A stretch of DNA of 64,000 bases, taken from assembly GCF_025562755.1 (NCBI RefSeq), contig NZ_CP103300.1, forward strand, positions 2,350,501-2,414,500, written 5' to 3'. This stretch comes from Endozoicomonas euniceicola (GTDB lineage: Bacteria > Pseudomonadota > Gammaproteobacteria > Pseudomonadales > Endozoicomonadaceae). This document shows, one piece after another, positions 33,841 to 42,860 of the stretch. The notes under the pieces were generated by a model. It worked only from the letters and a program-made list of their open reading frames with translations, did no database searches and was not told where the DNA came from. The position numbers were made by a program, and so were the translations under genes. Numbering within the stretch: the first letter of the stretch is position 1; every line of letters begins with the position of its first letter.

Positions 33841-36800
33841 GTGGACGTAACAGTTAACAGTGAAAACAACAATTTTTCGGTCAGTCCGCCCAAAGAGCAT
33901 GAACCGTCCCGGAAGGCACCAGAGAAGGTTATCAGTGCCCATATGCCTGCTGCCAGGCTGACAATTACGCCAGATACCCCTAAACCCCCGCTACCTCCAA
34001 AAAACAGGTCGGTGAGCCTGCCTGAATCCTCGTTTCCCGGGCCTGCCCGATCCTTTGACTTTCGCTTTGTTGACGGTGACAACGAAGTTCGCAGCCTCCT
34101 TCATTCGCTGAACGGTGAAGAAACAGGTCATACAGTCCTTATTTCTCATCCCGATGATCTCTCAGAGAATAATCTGCTGAACCGCCTGAGCATCTCAGTG
34201 GACGGTCGTCACCAGCTTCTACCGGGAAAACTGTTTGAGAATGACGAGCCATTAACTCTGGTGATTGATATCCGTTCTGTCTCCTGTGAAGACCTGCCAA
34301 AGTTTAATGACTTACTGGATCCTGATAATCCCTGCCTGTATGACAAAGCCAGCCAGACGAAGCGCCCCCCGGAACGGCATGTGGCTCTTGTGGTGTTGGC
34401 TGACCGTAAGCAGCTGACGTCAGTGGGGGAAAGTGACGAGGTGCCAGGCGCTGATTTCTGGCGGCGGGTTAATCGACCTGGTAATACCTGGCAGTTTGAC
34501 CCGCAGGGCAGCGATGAAACCCGGATGGATGTTGATAAAGCTTCGACAGTCCCCCCTGCCACTGAAGACGTCATGAATGACGATGATACCCTGGTCATTA
34601 ACTGCCATTTCCACAGTCACTGGCGGCAGTTGCTGTTTGGTGGCCCCGGAGTGGATCAGCAGGGGCGAATCCGGCACATTCCCGGAAAGCTTGAGCAATT
34701 GAAGAACGGGCAACGGGTGGTTCTGAAAGGAGCCGACTGGAATAACCTCCCGTTTGAACAGGCGATTCGCCAGTTGGTGGCGCAAAAGCATTATGAAAGC
34801 AACGGCCTTCCCTGTGCGTTGCCGGACAATATTGAGTTTTTTCAGACGCCGGTACAGGGAGAGGAACTGCGGACTCTGTTCAACACCATGGTCATAGCGA
34901 ATGCAGCCGCCCCGGTGCCGTCAGGGAAACAAAAACCAATCATTATTAACCAGGCCACCATGACGGGATGGTTGAACCCCATTGGCATTACCGGGGAAGG
35001 CCGGGTTGCCCCTAACACCAGCCTGGTGGATCAGATCCGGGCCGGTGGCGTGGTGACAGTCACTTCTCCCCTCAGTGAGGCGCGCTGGTTCCAGCTGCTG
35101 GGCGCCCTTCAGAATATCCGCGAGACGACAGGCTTACAGCCGCAGCTTCAGGTCACTCATGCACAGGGACAACCGGAGTCACTTGGGCTGGGAGTCGTCG
35201 GTGGTTCCAGCCACATTATCGGCGATAATACCCCCTTTACCGCTGTCACTTATCAACAAAGTGCTCTGGCCGTTCGCTGGCTTAAAGATCAGAAGCCCGC
35301 CCCCCTGGTGATTCAGGTCAATGAACAGACCAGCCTCAGCCAGCTGTTTGACAATATCCATATCGCCTCGGAAAAAAAGGCGCGTTTTGGTCATCGCCAG
35401 AGTGGCCTGCAAGCCGCTTTGCTTGCTGGCAAACCCGTTGTATTTCGAGGTCTGGAGAGTAACCCAACCTTACAGCAACTGCTGGAACCTCTGGTTTGTG
35501 GGCAGCCACTGCTGGTTAACGGCAGGTTGCAGGCCTACCCGAAAGCCGACATCACCTTGCTCTGGCCTGAAGACGCACAAAGCCCATCCCGGTTATGGCA
35601 TTCGGTGATCACAAGTGGTGAGCGATGTCCTGAGGCTGATATCTGGGCGCTCAGTTCATCACGTCATAATTTGCCCCGTTCCCAGCTGCCTGAGCAGGCC
35701 ATTAAGCAACTCTATGAAGCCTTTAAAACCATCCCTGCTGACCGTTGCTGTCAGCCACTGCCTGAAATGACGGAAGGATTGCTGAACAACCTGATACGGG
35801 CTGTCCGACGGGCACAACAGGTTGACCAGGCTTTGCAACCTGGACCTCGCCACTGGCGCAAGGCCATTAACAGTGTGTTAACCCACGGCACCCGGGAGAA
35901 CCCATCGGTACGTGATTTTATGAAAGTGGTCTGCGAACAGTTATTGCCGGACGCAGGCCAAACCCACTGGGTTGACCCGGACCGCCTGAATGCCGTGATC
36001 AACAGCGCCCCCCGGCAGCTTGATAGAGAGTTTGTACGGCAGAATGTATGGCAACTGGCCAGAGCCTTTGGCCCGGGTCTGTTATTGCCCGATGGGAATC
36101 AAAATAAAAATACAGTTTCGTATTCGTCTTTCGGGAAGGCGAAATGCCTGGACAGGCTCTGTGCCCTGATTGTTGCCCATGTCCCTCAGGAGCAGCGACA
36201 GGCAGTGGCTTGTCAACTGGGGGTTGACCCCATTGAGGCAAAACAGCATGAACCGCTAACCATCAGGTCAGCAAGCCGGGTTAAACGTCTGGAAGATGCC
36301 TTGGCTTCCGGCTGGCAGTTACGTGAGAAGGATACCCGGACACGGTCAGAGATTATTCACGCCCTGGCAGCGGAATGCTTTGGCATCAGCAGCGGGGTCA
36401 CTGACAATGAAGAGACCGAATGCATCAGGCGCATCACTGCACGACTGGATCAATCGCTTGCGTGGCAGGGGAGTACCGAGGCTCCCCTCCCGTCCCTGGC
36501 GAGTGATCTCTATCATGGCTCCATGAACCAGAAGGATCGTGAAAGTCGTCGTTTATCCCGACTGGGTGAGCGGCTTTCGGATTCCCCGGTCATCTTCCTG
36601 CAGGGAGAAACCGGAACCGGGAAAAGTTATTTTTCAGCCAAAGTGGCCAGGGACAAAGGATGGGGCCGGGTGGTTTCCCTCGGACCATCCGACAGCGAAC
36701 AGACCCTGATGAAAAGCTGGCAATGGCGGGAGTGTCCCGAAGATGGCGACCGGTACATGGAGTCGCAAAACCGGGTGCTGATGGAGTGGGCAACGGCTCA

Positions 36801-39800
36801 ACCCGCCGCTGACGGAGACTATGTCACCCTGGTGCTGGATGAGGCCAACCTGGCCCAGACCGGATTACTGGCCTCATTGAAAGGTTTGTGGGAACCGGAA
36901 CCCTGTATTTACGTGAACGGCCATCCTGTTAAAGTCAGCCCGCAACACCGTGTGATTCTCACGGGTAACCCGGATCACTACGCCGGACGCCAGTTGGACC
37001 CGGCTCTCGAAGCGCTCCTGCCGAAGGCTTACTACCCATCACTAAACCAGGCTTTTTTGAGGGACCGGGTGGTCGAGCCTGCCCTGGCCAGACAGCTACA
37101 GCGTCATATTCCGGAACAGCAGGCAGAAGCTATTGCCCGCCTTGCCACCGGGAGTGTGATGGCGCTATGGCAATATTATCCGGAGCTGTTGCCGGAGCAT
37201 GAGTTTACCCCCAGGGACCTGACGGATATCTGCGGCTGGGTGGGTTGGTACCTGGACCGGGCGTTATCCGATACTGCGGCCGGAGGCCCTGTCACCAGCG
37301 AGCAGATGAACGGGCTGATCCTGCAGAGCTTCCGGGATGTATTGAACCCGGAAATTTCCGGAGCCAGGCAAGGGGCTGAAACCGCCCTGGAATCCTGGTT
37401 TTCTGCCCGCTACCCGGTAGACTCTACCCTGAGTGACCGGGTGCATAACCAGGCCCTGACCAATATTCGACAGACATTTATAAAGGTTACCGGGCAGGCA
37501 AAACCAGAGTTTGATACTTCCGGGTCGGCGGTCAGTGAGCTGGTGCGACAGCTTGGCCAGGATTTGAGTCGTTGCCAGCAGGCTTATCATCGCGACCGTA
37601 AGCATGGTGGCCGACAGGCTACCCTGGTTGAAGGTCCTGCCGGGCGTGGCAAGGATGTCACCCTGAATCTGTTGATCAACAGTTTCAGGCGGCAAGTTGA
37701 AGAACAGAAACAGACCATGCCGCCAGTGCACCACCTGAACGGCTGCGATTGCTCCTGGGATACGTTACGCAACGCCATCCGGCAGGCGAAAGTCCATGGC
37801 GGTATCGTCGTGGTTTCAGAAATGAACCTGATTGACAGCCAGCACCTGGAAGGGGAGCTGAATGATATTCTGGCCGGGGATGCCCACCCCGGCTTCCATC
37901 TGTTTGCGACCACCAACCCGCCTGAATACAGTGGCAGAAAACCGTTGTCACCGGCCCTGAAAGGACGGTTCCGGTACCTGCCCATTCGTCAATACAGCCC
38001 GGCTGAACTCCAGGCTATTGCAGAAAGCGTGCTGCCGGAGACGGCGGAAGGGAAATCCGCAGCCGAATGCCTGACGCGGTGGCACTGTCGACTGAGGGCT
38101 TGTTTACAGGGAAAAAACCGGCCACTGCAGCCCTCCAGCCTTGACTTGCAGAATGTGGCCAGGGCTGTCGTCAAAAGCGGGGACTTCACCGAAACCGCAC
38201 TGGGTCAATGCATCCGTCAACACTATCGGCTTTACCTGATGGCAGCAGAAACCTCGTTAGAGCAACTGCCGGAACTGGCAGGTACGGAACCCGGAAAAGT
38301 GGAGGTTGATCGTGACCTTTGCGATTGGCTCAACCAGACGGTAACAGACCTTGACCGCCCCTGGTCGATACAGCGCAGTGATTGCAACGACATTAATACC
38401 GAACGCCATAAGATTCGTATTAAGGCCAGTCTGAGTGACTCAGAAGCGAGAACGGAAGCCATCAAAATGCTGGCTCAGGCTCAATGGCAGGCATCGGGCC
38501 TTTCTCTTAAGCCGAATGATACGGATGATAGGTTGGTTCAGGCTATTTATCGGAACTGGCAGCAATACTGGTTTGACCAGAGGTTTGGTCGGACGGGGGT
38601 ACGAGCAAATACTGTTTTTGCCCTGACGAAGGAACAACAGCTGGTTCTGGAAATGCCTGAAAACACACCTTACCTGGAGGCGGCAGACCGGAAGCTAAGG
38701 GAGGGGGATTTTAATAAAACGCATTTGTGGCCGGCCTATTGGAGGGAAATACACAAAGTCACTTTAACTCCGCTCCGCCGGGGTGAAGCGAATGAAGGGG
38801 CTGGTGCGGAAGCAATACCGATCACCTTTATGGATAGGAAAACCGACTATGACTGCCAGAAAATGCCTGAGTTATCAGCCAGAAGGATTTTTAACAATGG
38901 TATAGATCCTCGTATGTATCGTCTGGAAGTCCTTGATATAAGGATGGACTGTCATGGAAACCTTGGGAAGGTTCCTTTTGTCAAAGGAGAATACGGTCTT
39001 GAAACGGTGATTCCATATGAACTTCCTGAGGGAGAAGTAGCTCTGGACACAGGACAGAGCCTTGGTGCGGTAGAGCTCCGTAAAGCAAAAGAATGGCAGC
39101 GTTTACCGGGCTTACATTCTAATGAAAAGATTCCCGCTTTAAGAGTCACGCCAGCTATACCCTATAGACTGAGAAAAGATCGTCTGACTGGCCAGCACTG
39201 GATATGCTTTCCGGATGCCATTGATGGGCAGCCATTCAGGGTTGACTACCTTGTAGAAAATAGAGAGGTGCCCCAACCCCACTCAATGCTTTCGCCCTGC
39301 GATACGTCAGCAGTTAGTACGCGAACAGACTGCACTATTCCCGAGTCAATGAAGTCAGAGCTGTATGATTTCTTTAGCAACTTTGAAACATCGGATATAC
39401 CGCCGATGCAAAAAAAACTGATTCGGAGGATTAAGTCGGCAAGAACTCAGGAAAATCGTATTGCGGCAATAACAGAGTATTGCAGTGACTTTAAGGGGGA
39501 CAGCAGGCCTGAAAGTGATGAAAATTTATTCGGTTTTCTGCTACGGAAAAGGCAGGGAAGCTGTCGACACCGAGCGTTCGTATTTGTGGCTATCTGCCGC
39601 TATTTTGGCATTCCTTCTCGTCTTGTAGATAGTGAAATTCACGTATATTCAGAGTATTCACTGAACGGTGGTGTTGGTTGGGAATCAATGGATCTCGGCG
39701 GAGCTCCGGCACATGTCAGGCAGATCGGGACTAAATTTCAGCCTTCTGATAAGAGCAAAAGCGGTTCCAGTACTGAGACAAGGAGGATCGCGGAACTCCT

Positions 39801-41148
39801 TAAAGGTGCAGACCCGAAACAGCTCCAGAGTCTGGCCAAAGCTTGTGATCTGAGTCTTGAGGAGCTGCACAAAGCCCTTGAGGCAGGCCGCGCATTGCCA
39901 GAGACCTGCGAATTGGTTCAAAAACTGTGGAAACAGAAAGATTTAACCGGTTTGTCTCTGGGGGGGTCTCTGCTGGAGGCCAGGACAGAGCTGAGCCCTG
40001 AAGAGAAGCAGCTTATCGGTACTGTGGATAAAGGAAAATATGAACTGCTGTTTGAGGCGGTTAAAGAGATATTGTCCAACAGTGATGAAGACCAGGTGAC
40101 CGTGGAACTCAGAAAGTTACACTCAAGAATGGTTATCCAAGGTAAAGAATCTTCTCTCGAATGGCTAAGTACAATAATGAATGTACTGAATGGTGTCGAG
40201 CTTACCCGCCCTTCCGTCATTCATTTTGCCAATGAAGCATTGCAGGCGGGCTGGTTAGATCCATTACCGGATGTTTACAATTATTCTGATAAAGCACTTG
40301 AGCAACATAATCTGTTGGTACGCCTGCAAAGTGTCGATGAACTGAGAACTCAGGCCGACAGCTGTTTGCAAAAATGGTATCGAACATTATTGTCCCCGGA
40401 AAATAACAGTCAGCACTGGCAGCGGTTTTACCAAGAGCAAAAGCAAAAGCAACGTGGTGATCATTTTATCGTGACCCATAACCATGGAGGTAAGTCTTCA
40501 TTCCTTGAAACCAGGATCACCAGCTCGTCGTTGCAGAACTCTTGGACGGACCAGCCTGAGAGCATTCCAAACGTCGAGCGAATGCTGGTACGACAACCCG
40601 CATTTCCCCGGTTTATCTCAGGTAAGGCCAGTCATCGTCCGGTGATTATCGCGGGCTGTCTTAATTGGAGAGACACAAAATTTAATAAAAAATATGAAGA
40701 GCTGTTTCAGGAAAAAGTCAGGAATAGTCCAGAGTTAAAGCGACTGGAGGAAAAAAATAAAAACAGTAAGTTGACACCCGAGGAAAAAAAGATTTTTGAC
40801 GGCTCAAAAAAGCAATGCCGTGATGCGCTTAAGCAAGCCTTTAGTCATTACCTCTATCAAATGACACATGCGAAGGGAAGTCGTTTAACTTGTTGCTGGT
40901 CCATTCTAACTCCTGATACAGGTTCCGATGAGCCTTATTCTTTTTATGGTACCCATGAGCCATCCTCTCCTGAAGAGCTGTATAACTTGCTGTCGAATTT
41001 GATTTATATTAGAGATGGTCTTAAAGCTACTTACCTACGGCAGGCACACAATGCCAGTAATGCGCTGGTGCTTAATTCTGAAGAGTTAATAACCATTGCA
41101 GAGGAGTTCCTGAATACTGTGGATCTGGATTCATTTGACCTCCGGTGA
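33841..41148 (+). CDS. Giant tandem-AAA+ protein with transglutaminase-like domain (2435 aa)
   Basis: Starts at GTG with AAGGAG about 9 bp upstream. Residues 1-70 look disordered and contain PPLPPKNR (49-56), a class II SH3-ligand-type motif. Residues about 90-620 hold four divergent repeats (strand, GxL, G-x2-VVL, LL...NG...P pattern) resembling AAA halves without Walker motifs. AAA module 1: Walker A GETGTGKS (922-929), Walker B LVLDEAN (Asp1000-Glu1001), ILTGNPD. AAA module 2: Walker A GPAGRGKD (1265-1272), Walker B-like IVVVSEMN (Ser1326-Glu1327), FATTNPP. A transglutaminase-like triad follows: Cys1908 in GSCRHRA, His1934 in EIHVYSEY, Asp1951 in SMDLGG. Lys/Glu-rich helices end the protein. 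No signal peptide. Function unknown; single-chain AAA ring analogy (midasin, dynein, RNF213) is inference. Confidence 0.85.
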   Translation: MDVTVNSENNNFSVSPPKEHEPSRKAPEKVISAHMPAARLTITPDTPKPPLPPKNRSVSLPESSFPGPARSFDFRFVDGDNEVRSLLHSLNGEETGHTVLISHPDDLSENNLLNRLSISVDGRHQLLPGKLFENDEPLTLVIDIRSVSCEDLPKFNDLLDPDNPCLYDKASQTKRPPERHVALVVLADRKQLTSVGESDEVPGADFWRRVNRPGNTWQFDPQGSDETRMDVDKASTVPPATEDVMNDDDTLVINCHFHSHWRQLLFGGPGVDQQGRIRHIPGKLEQLKNGQRVVLKGADWNNLPFEQAIRQLVAQKHYESNGLPCALPDNIEFFQTPVQGEELRTLFNTMVIANAAAPVPSGKQKPIIINQATMTGWLNPIGITGEGRVAPNTSLVDQIRAGGVVTVTSPLSEARWFQLLGALQNIRETTGLQPQLQVTHAQGQPESLGLGVVGGSSHIIGDNTPFTAVTYQQSALAVRWLKDQKPAPLVIQVNEQTSLSQLFDNIHIASEKKARFGHRQSGLQAALLAGKPVVFRGLESNPTLQQLLEPLVCGQPLLVNGRLQAYPKADITLLWPEDAQSPSRLWHSVITSGERCPEADIWALSSSRHNLPRSQLPEQAIKQLYEAFKTIPADRCCQPLPEMTEGLLNNLIRAVRRAQQVDQALQPGPRHWRKAINSVLTHGTRENPSVRDFMKVVCEQLLPDAGQTHWVDPDRLNAVINSAPRQLDREFVRQNVWQLARAFGPGLLLPDGNQNKNTVSYSSFGKAKCLDRLCALIVAHVPQEQRQAVACQLGVDPIEAKQHEPLTIRSASRVKRLEDALASGWQLREKDTRTRSEIIHALAAECFGISSGVTDNEETECIRRITARLDQSLAWQGSTEAPLPSLASDLYHGSMNQKDRESRRLSRLGERLSDSPVIFLQGETGTGKSYFSAKVARDKGWGRVVSLGPSDSEQTLMKSWQWRECPEDGDRYMESQNRVLMEWATAQPAADGDYVTLVLDEANLAQTGLLASLKGLWEPEPCIYVNGHPVKVSPQHRVILTGNPDHYAGRQLDPALEALLPKAYYPSLNQAFLRDRVVEPALARQLQRHIPEQQAEAIARLATGSVMALWQYYPELLPEHEFTPRDLTDICGWVGWYLDRALSDTAAGGPVTSEQMNGLILQSFRDVLNPEISGARQGAETALESWFSARYPVDSTLSDRVHNQALTNIRQTFIKVTGQAKPEFDTSGSAVSELVRQLGQDLSRCQQAYHRDRKHGGRQATLVEGPAGRGKDVTLNLLINSFRRQVEEQKQTMPPVHHLNGCDCSWDTLRNAIRQAKVHGGIVVVSEMNLIDSQHLEGELNDILAGDAHPGFHLFATTNPPEYSGRKPLSPALKGRFRYLPIRQYSPAELQAIAESVLPETAEGKSAAECLTRWHCRLRACLQGKNRPLQPSSLDLQNVARAVVKSGDFTETALGQCIRQHYRLYLMAAETSLEQLPELAGTEPGKVEVDRDLCDWLNQTVTDLDRPWSIQRSDCNDINTERHKIRIKASLSDSEARTEAIKMLAQAQWQASGLSLKPNDTDDRLVQAIYRNWQQYWFDQRFGRTGVRANTVFALTKEQQLVLEMPENTPYLEAADRKLREGDFNKTHLWPAYWREIHKVTLTPLRRGEANEGAGAEAIPITFMDRKTDYDCQKMPELSARRIFNNGIDPRMYRLEVLDIRMDCHGNLGKVPFVKGEYGLETVIPYELPEGEVALDTGQSLGAVELRKAKEWQRLPGLHSNEKIPALRVTPAIPYRLRKDRLTGQHWICFPDAIDGQPFRVDYLVENREVPQPHSMLSPCDTSAVSTRTDCTIPESMKSELYDFFSNFETSDIPPMQKKLIRRIKSARTQENRIAAITEYCSDFKGDSRPESDENLFGFLLRKRQGSCRHRAFVFVAICRYFGIPSRLVDSEIHVYSEYSLNGGVGWESMDLGGAPAHVRQIGTKFQPSDKSKSGSSTETRRIAELLKGADPKQLQSLAKACDLSLEELHKALEAGRALPETCELVQKLWKQKDLTGLSLGGSLLEARTELSPEEKQLIGTVDKGKYELLFEAVKEILSNSDEDQVTVELRKLHSRMVIQGKESSLEWLSTIMNVLNGVELTRPSVIHFANEALQAGWLDPLPDVYNYSDKALEQHNLLVRLQSVDELRTQADSCLQKWYRTLLSPENNSQHWQRFYQEQKQKQRGDHFIVTHNHGGKSSFLETRITSSSLQNSWTDQPESIPNVERMLVRQPAFPRFISGKASHRPVIIAGCLNWRDTKFNKKYEELFQEKVRNSPELKRLEEKNKNSKLTPEEKKIFDGSKKQCRDALKQAFSHYLYQMTHAKGSRLTCCWSILTPDTGSDEPYSFYGTHEPSSPEELYNLLSNLIYIRDGLKATYLRQAHNASNALVLNSEELITIAEEFLNTVDLDSFDLR

Positions 41149-41159
41149 CAGTGATTTTG

Positions 41160-42856
41160 GTGACTGCTCCCCACCCTATCGGGTGAGGCTTCTGATTTCT
41201 TAGGCAGCAACCGACAATCTGCCGGATTTACGCAAGCCTCCATCAGCAGAAACGGACAGTCCTTCCGCCTTTAATTTCAATATGCCTTGCTTCTTGATAT
41301 TGCGAGCTGCATTAATATCCCGGTCATGGATAGCACCACAGCTACACTCCCATGATCGGATTCTCAATGGCATTTTTTCCTGTTTCAAATCGCAGACTGA
41401 GCAAGTTTTAGAGGATGCAAACCACTGGTCTATCTTCACCAGATGTTTACCTTCCTGCTTTGCCTTGTATTCGAGTTTGGTTATCAGTGAGTGCCAGCCA
41501 GCATCAGCAATAGAACGAGCAAGACGCTTGTTCTTGAGCATGTTTTTAACTTTCAGTGTCTCCACAATCACCGCTTGGTTTTCGTCGATGAGTTGTTTTG
41601 ATAGCTTATGCTGAAAATCATTACGGGCAAAGGCTACACGCTCATGCGCCTTTGCCACCAATAAACGGGCTTTGTGCCTACCTTTTGAGCCTTTCTTGCA
41701 GCGAGATAGAGCCTGTTGTTTTCTTTTCAGGTTACGTTGTGCTTTTTTCAGAAAGCGAGGATTGCCAGTCTTATGGCCGGTACTGGTGATAGCCAGATCA
41801 GTAATCCCCATATCAACACCGACAACCTGATTAGCTTCAAGATTATCAATCTGTTTTGGTTGTTCCTGGGTATCATCAGCCAATATGGAGGCAAAATACT
41901 TGCCGGTTAGCGTTCTGCTCAGGGTGACAGACTTCACCTTACCCACTATTTCACGATGCACTTTAGCCCTTATGGGCTTGCACTTGGGGATTTTTATCCC
42001 GTTATCGCCCACAGAGACAGACGTACAATGGTAGCTACTTTGCTTGCCATGCTTTTTCTTGAAGCGAGGAAATCTTGCCTGCAATTTGGGATTGAAAAAG
42101 TTTTGAAAGGCCGTATCCAGATTGATAGCGGCCTGTTGCAGTGCAATAGAGTCAGCGTTTTTCAGCCATGAGTACTTTCGGCTTTTCTTGGCTTTTGCCA
42201 GCAAGGGCTTCAGGTGTTTTTTGGGAGAAAGGCTCTGCCCACGAACCTTGTAATAATGAACCTTAATAGCCAGGGCCTTGTTCCATACGAACCGCACAGC
42301 ATCAAACTGACGGTCGAGAAATTCCGCCTGCTCTGATGTTGGATAGATTCGTACTTTGGTGGCTCTCAGCATGGAACGTTATTTCAGTGCTCATTAATAT
42401 AAAGTTTATATTACAGGTATTTGAAAGAGGTTTTCAAGTGAGCGCACACAATAAAGATTTGCTTAAAGGGTATCTTCGCAAACGACATAGCGTTACCAAG
42501 CTGGTTGTTCATTTGGTGTTCACGACAAAGTACAGACGAAAGCTTTTTGATGGCTATATGATCAAGCAGTTACGGGAGTCGTTCGAGAGTGCATGTGAAA
42601 AACTGGAATGCCAGTTACTTGAAATGGATGGCGAAAAAGATCACGTACCCCTGTTGGTGGCCTACCCACCAAAACTGGCTATCAGTGTCATGGTAAATAA
42701 TCTCAAATCAACATCATCAAGACGGTTGCGAATGCTGAATACCCACCTTACTGCTCAGAGCAAAGCAGGCTTAATGTGGTCAAGGTCTTACTTTGCTTGC
42801 AGTGCTGGCGGTGCAACTATCGAGACTCTGAAGGACTACGTTAATAGCCAGAGTAC
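41160..42856. mobile_element. IS605-type element, copy 3, left end lost
   Basis: Inverted relative to copies 1 and 2. The RE begins GTGACTGCTCCCCACCC at 41160, 11 bp after the giant gene's stop codon. The element matches copy 2 through tnpB and tnpA but stops at GCCAGAGTAC, where the IS66-type element begins at 42857. The LE and its hairpin are missing, so this copy cannot transpose. Confidence 0.9.
41200..42372 (-). CDS. tnpB: IS605 TnpB RNA-guided nuclease, copy 3
   Basis: 390-residue TnpB, intact. The RuvC acidic residues (Asp187, Glu271, Asp352) and zinc-ribbon cysteines are all kept. Differences from copy 2 include Ala82 for Thr and Gly125 for Trp (GDNGIKIP). The RE next to it (41160-41199) is conserved, so a guide RNA could be made, with guide sequence read into the 3' end of the giant gene. 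Intact TnpB in a defective element suggests either recent loss of the LE or selection on TnpB itself. Confidence 0.93.
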   Translation of the reverse strand: MLRATKVRIYPTSEQAEFLDRQFDAVRFVWNKALAIKVHYYKVRGQSLSPKKHLKPLLAKAKKSRKYSWLKNADSIALQQAAINLDTAFQNFFNPKLQARFPRFKKKHGKQSSYHCTSVSVGDNGIKIPKCKPIRAKVHREIVGKVKSVTLSRTLTGKYFASILADDTQEQPKQIDNLEANQVVGVDMGITDLAITSTGHKTGNPRFLKKAQRNLKRKQQALSRCKKGSKGRHKARLLVAKAHERVAFARNDFQHKLSKQLIDENQAVIVETLKVKNMLKNKRLARSIADAGWHSLITKLEYKAKQEGKHLVKIDQWFASSKTCSVCDLKQEKMPLRIRSWECSCGAIHDRDINAARNIKKQGILKLKAEGLSVSADGGLRKSGRLSVAA

Positions 42857-42860
42857 GTAA
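42438..42860 (+). pseudogene. tnpA: IS605 TnpA, copy 3, HUH histidine mutated
   Basis: From the GTG at 42438 the frame gives 140 residues, ending VNSQST. The stop TAA is made by the first bases of the IS66-type terminal repeat. The C-terminal LKDYVNSQ with the presumed catalytic Tyr is present. However, the HUH motif reads KDHVPLLVAYPP instead of KDHVHLLVAYPP, caused by CAC to CCC at 42648-42650. Loss of a metal-binding histidine should abolish cleavage. Likely inactive although nearly full length. Confidence 0.85.
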
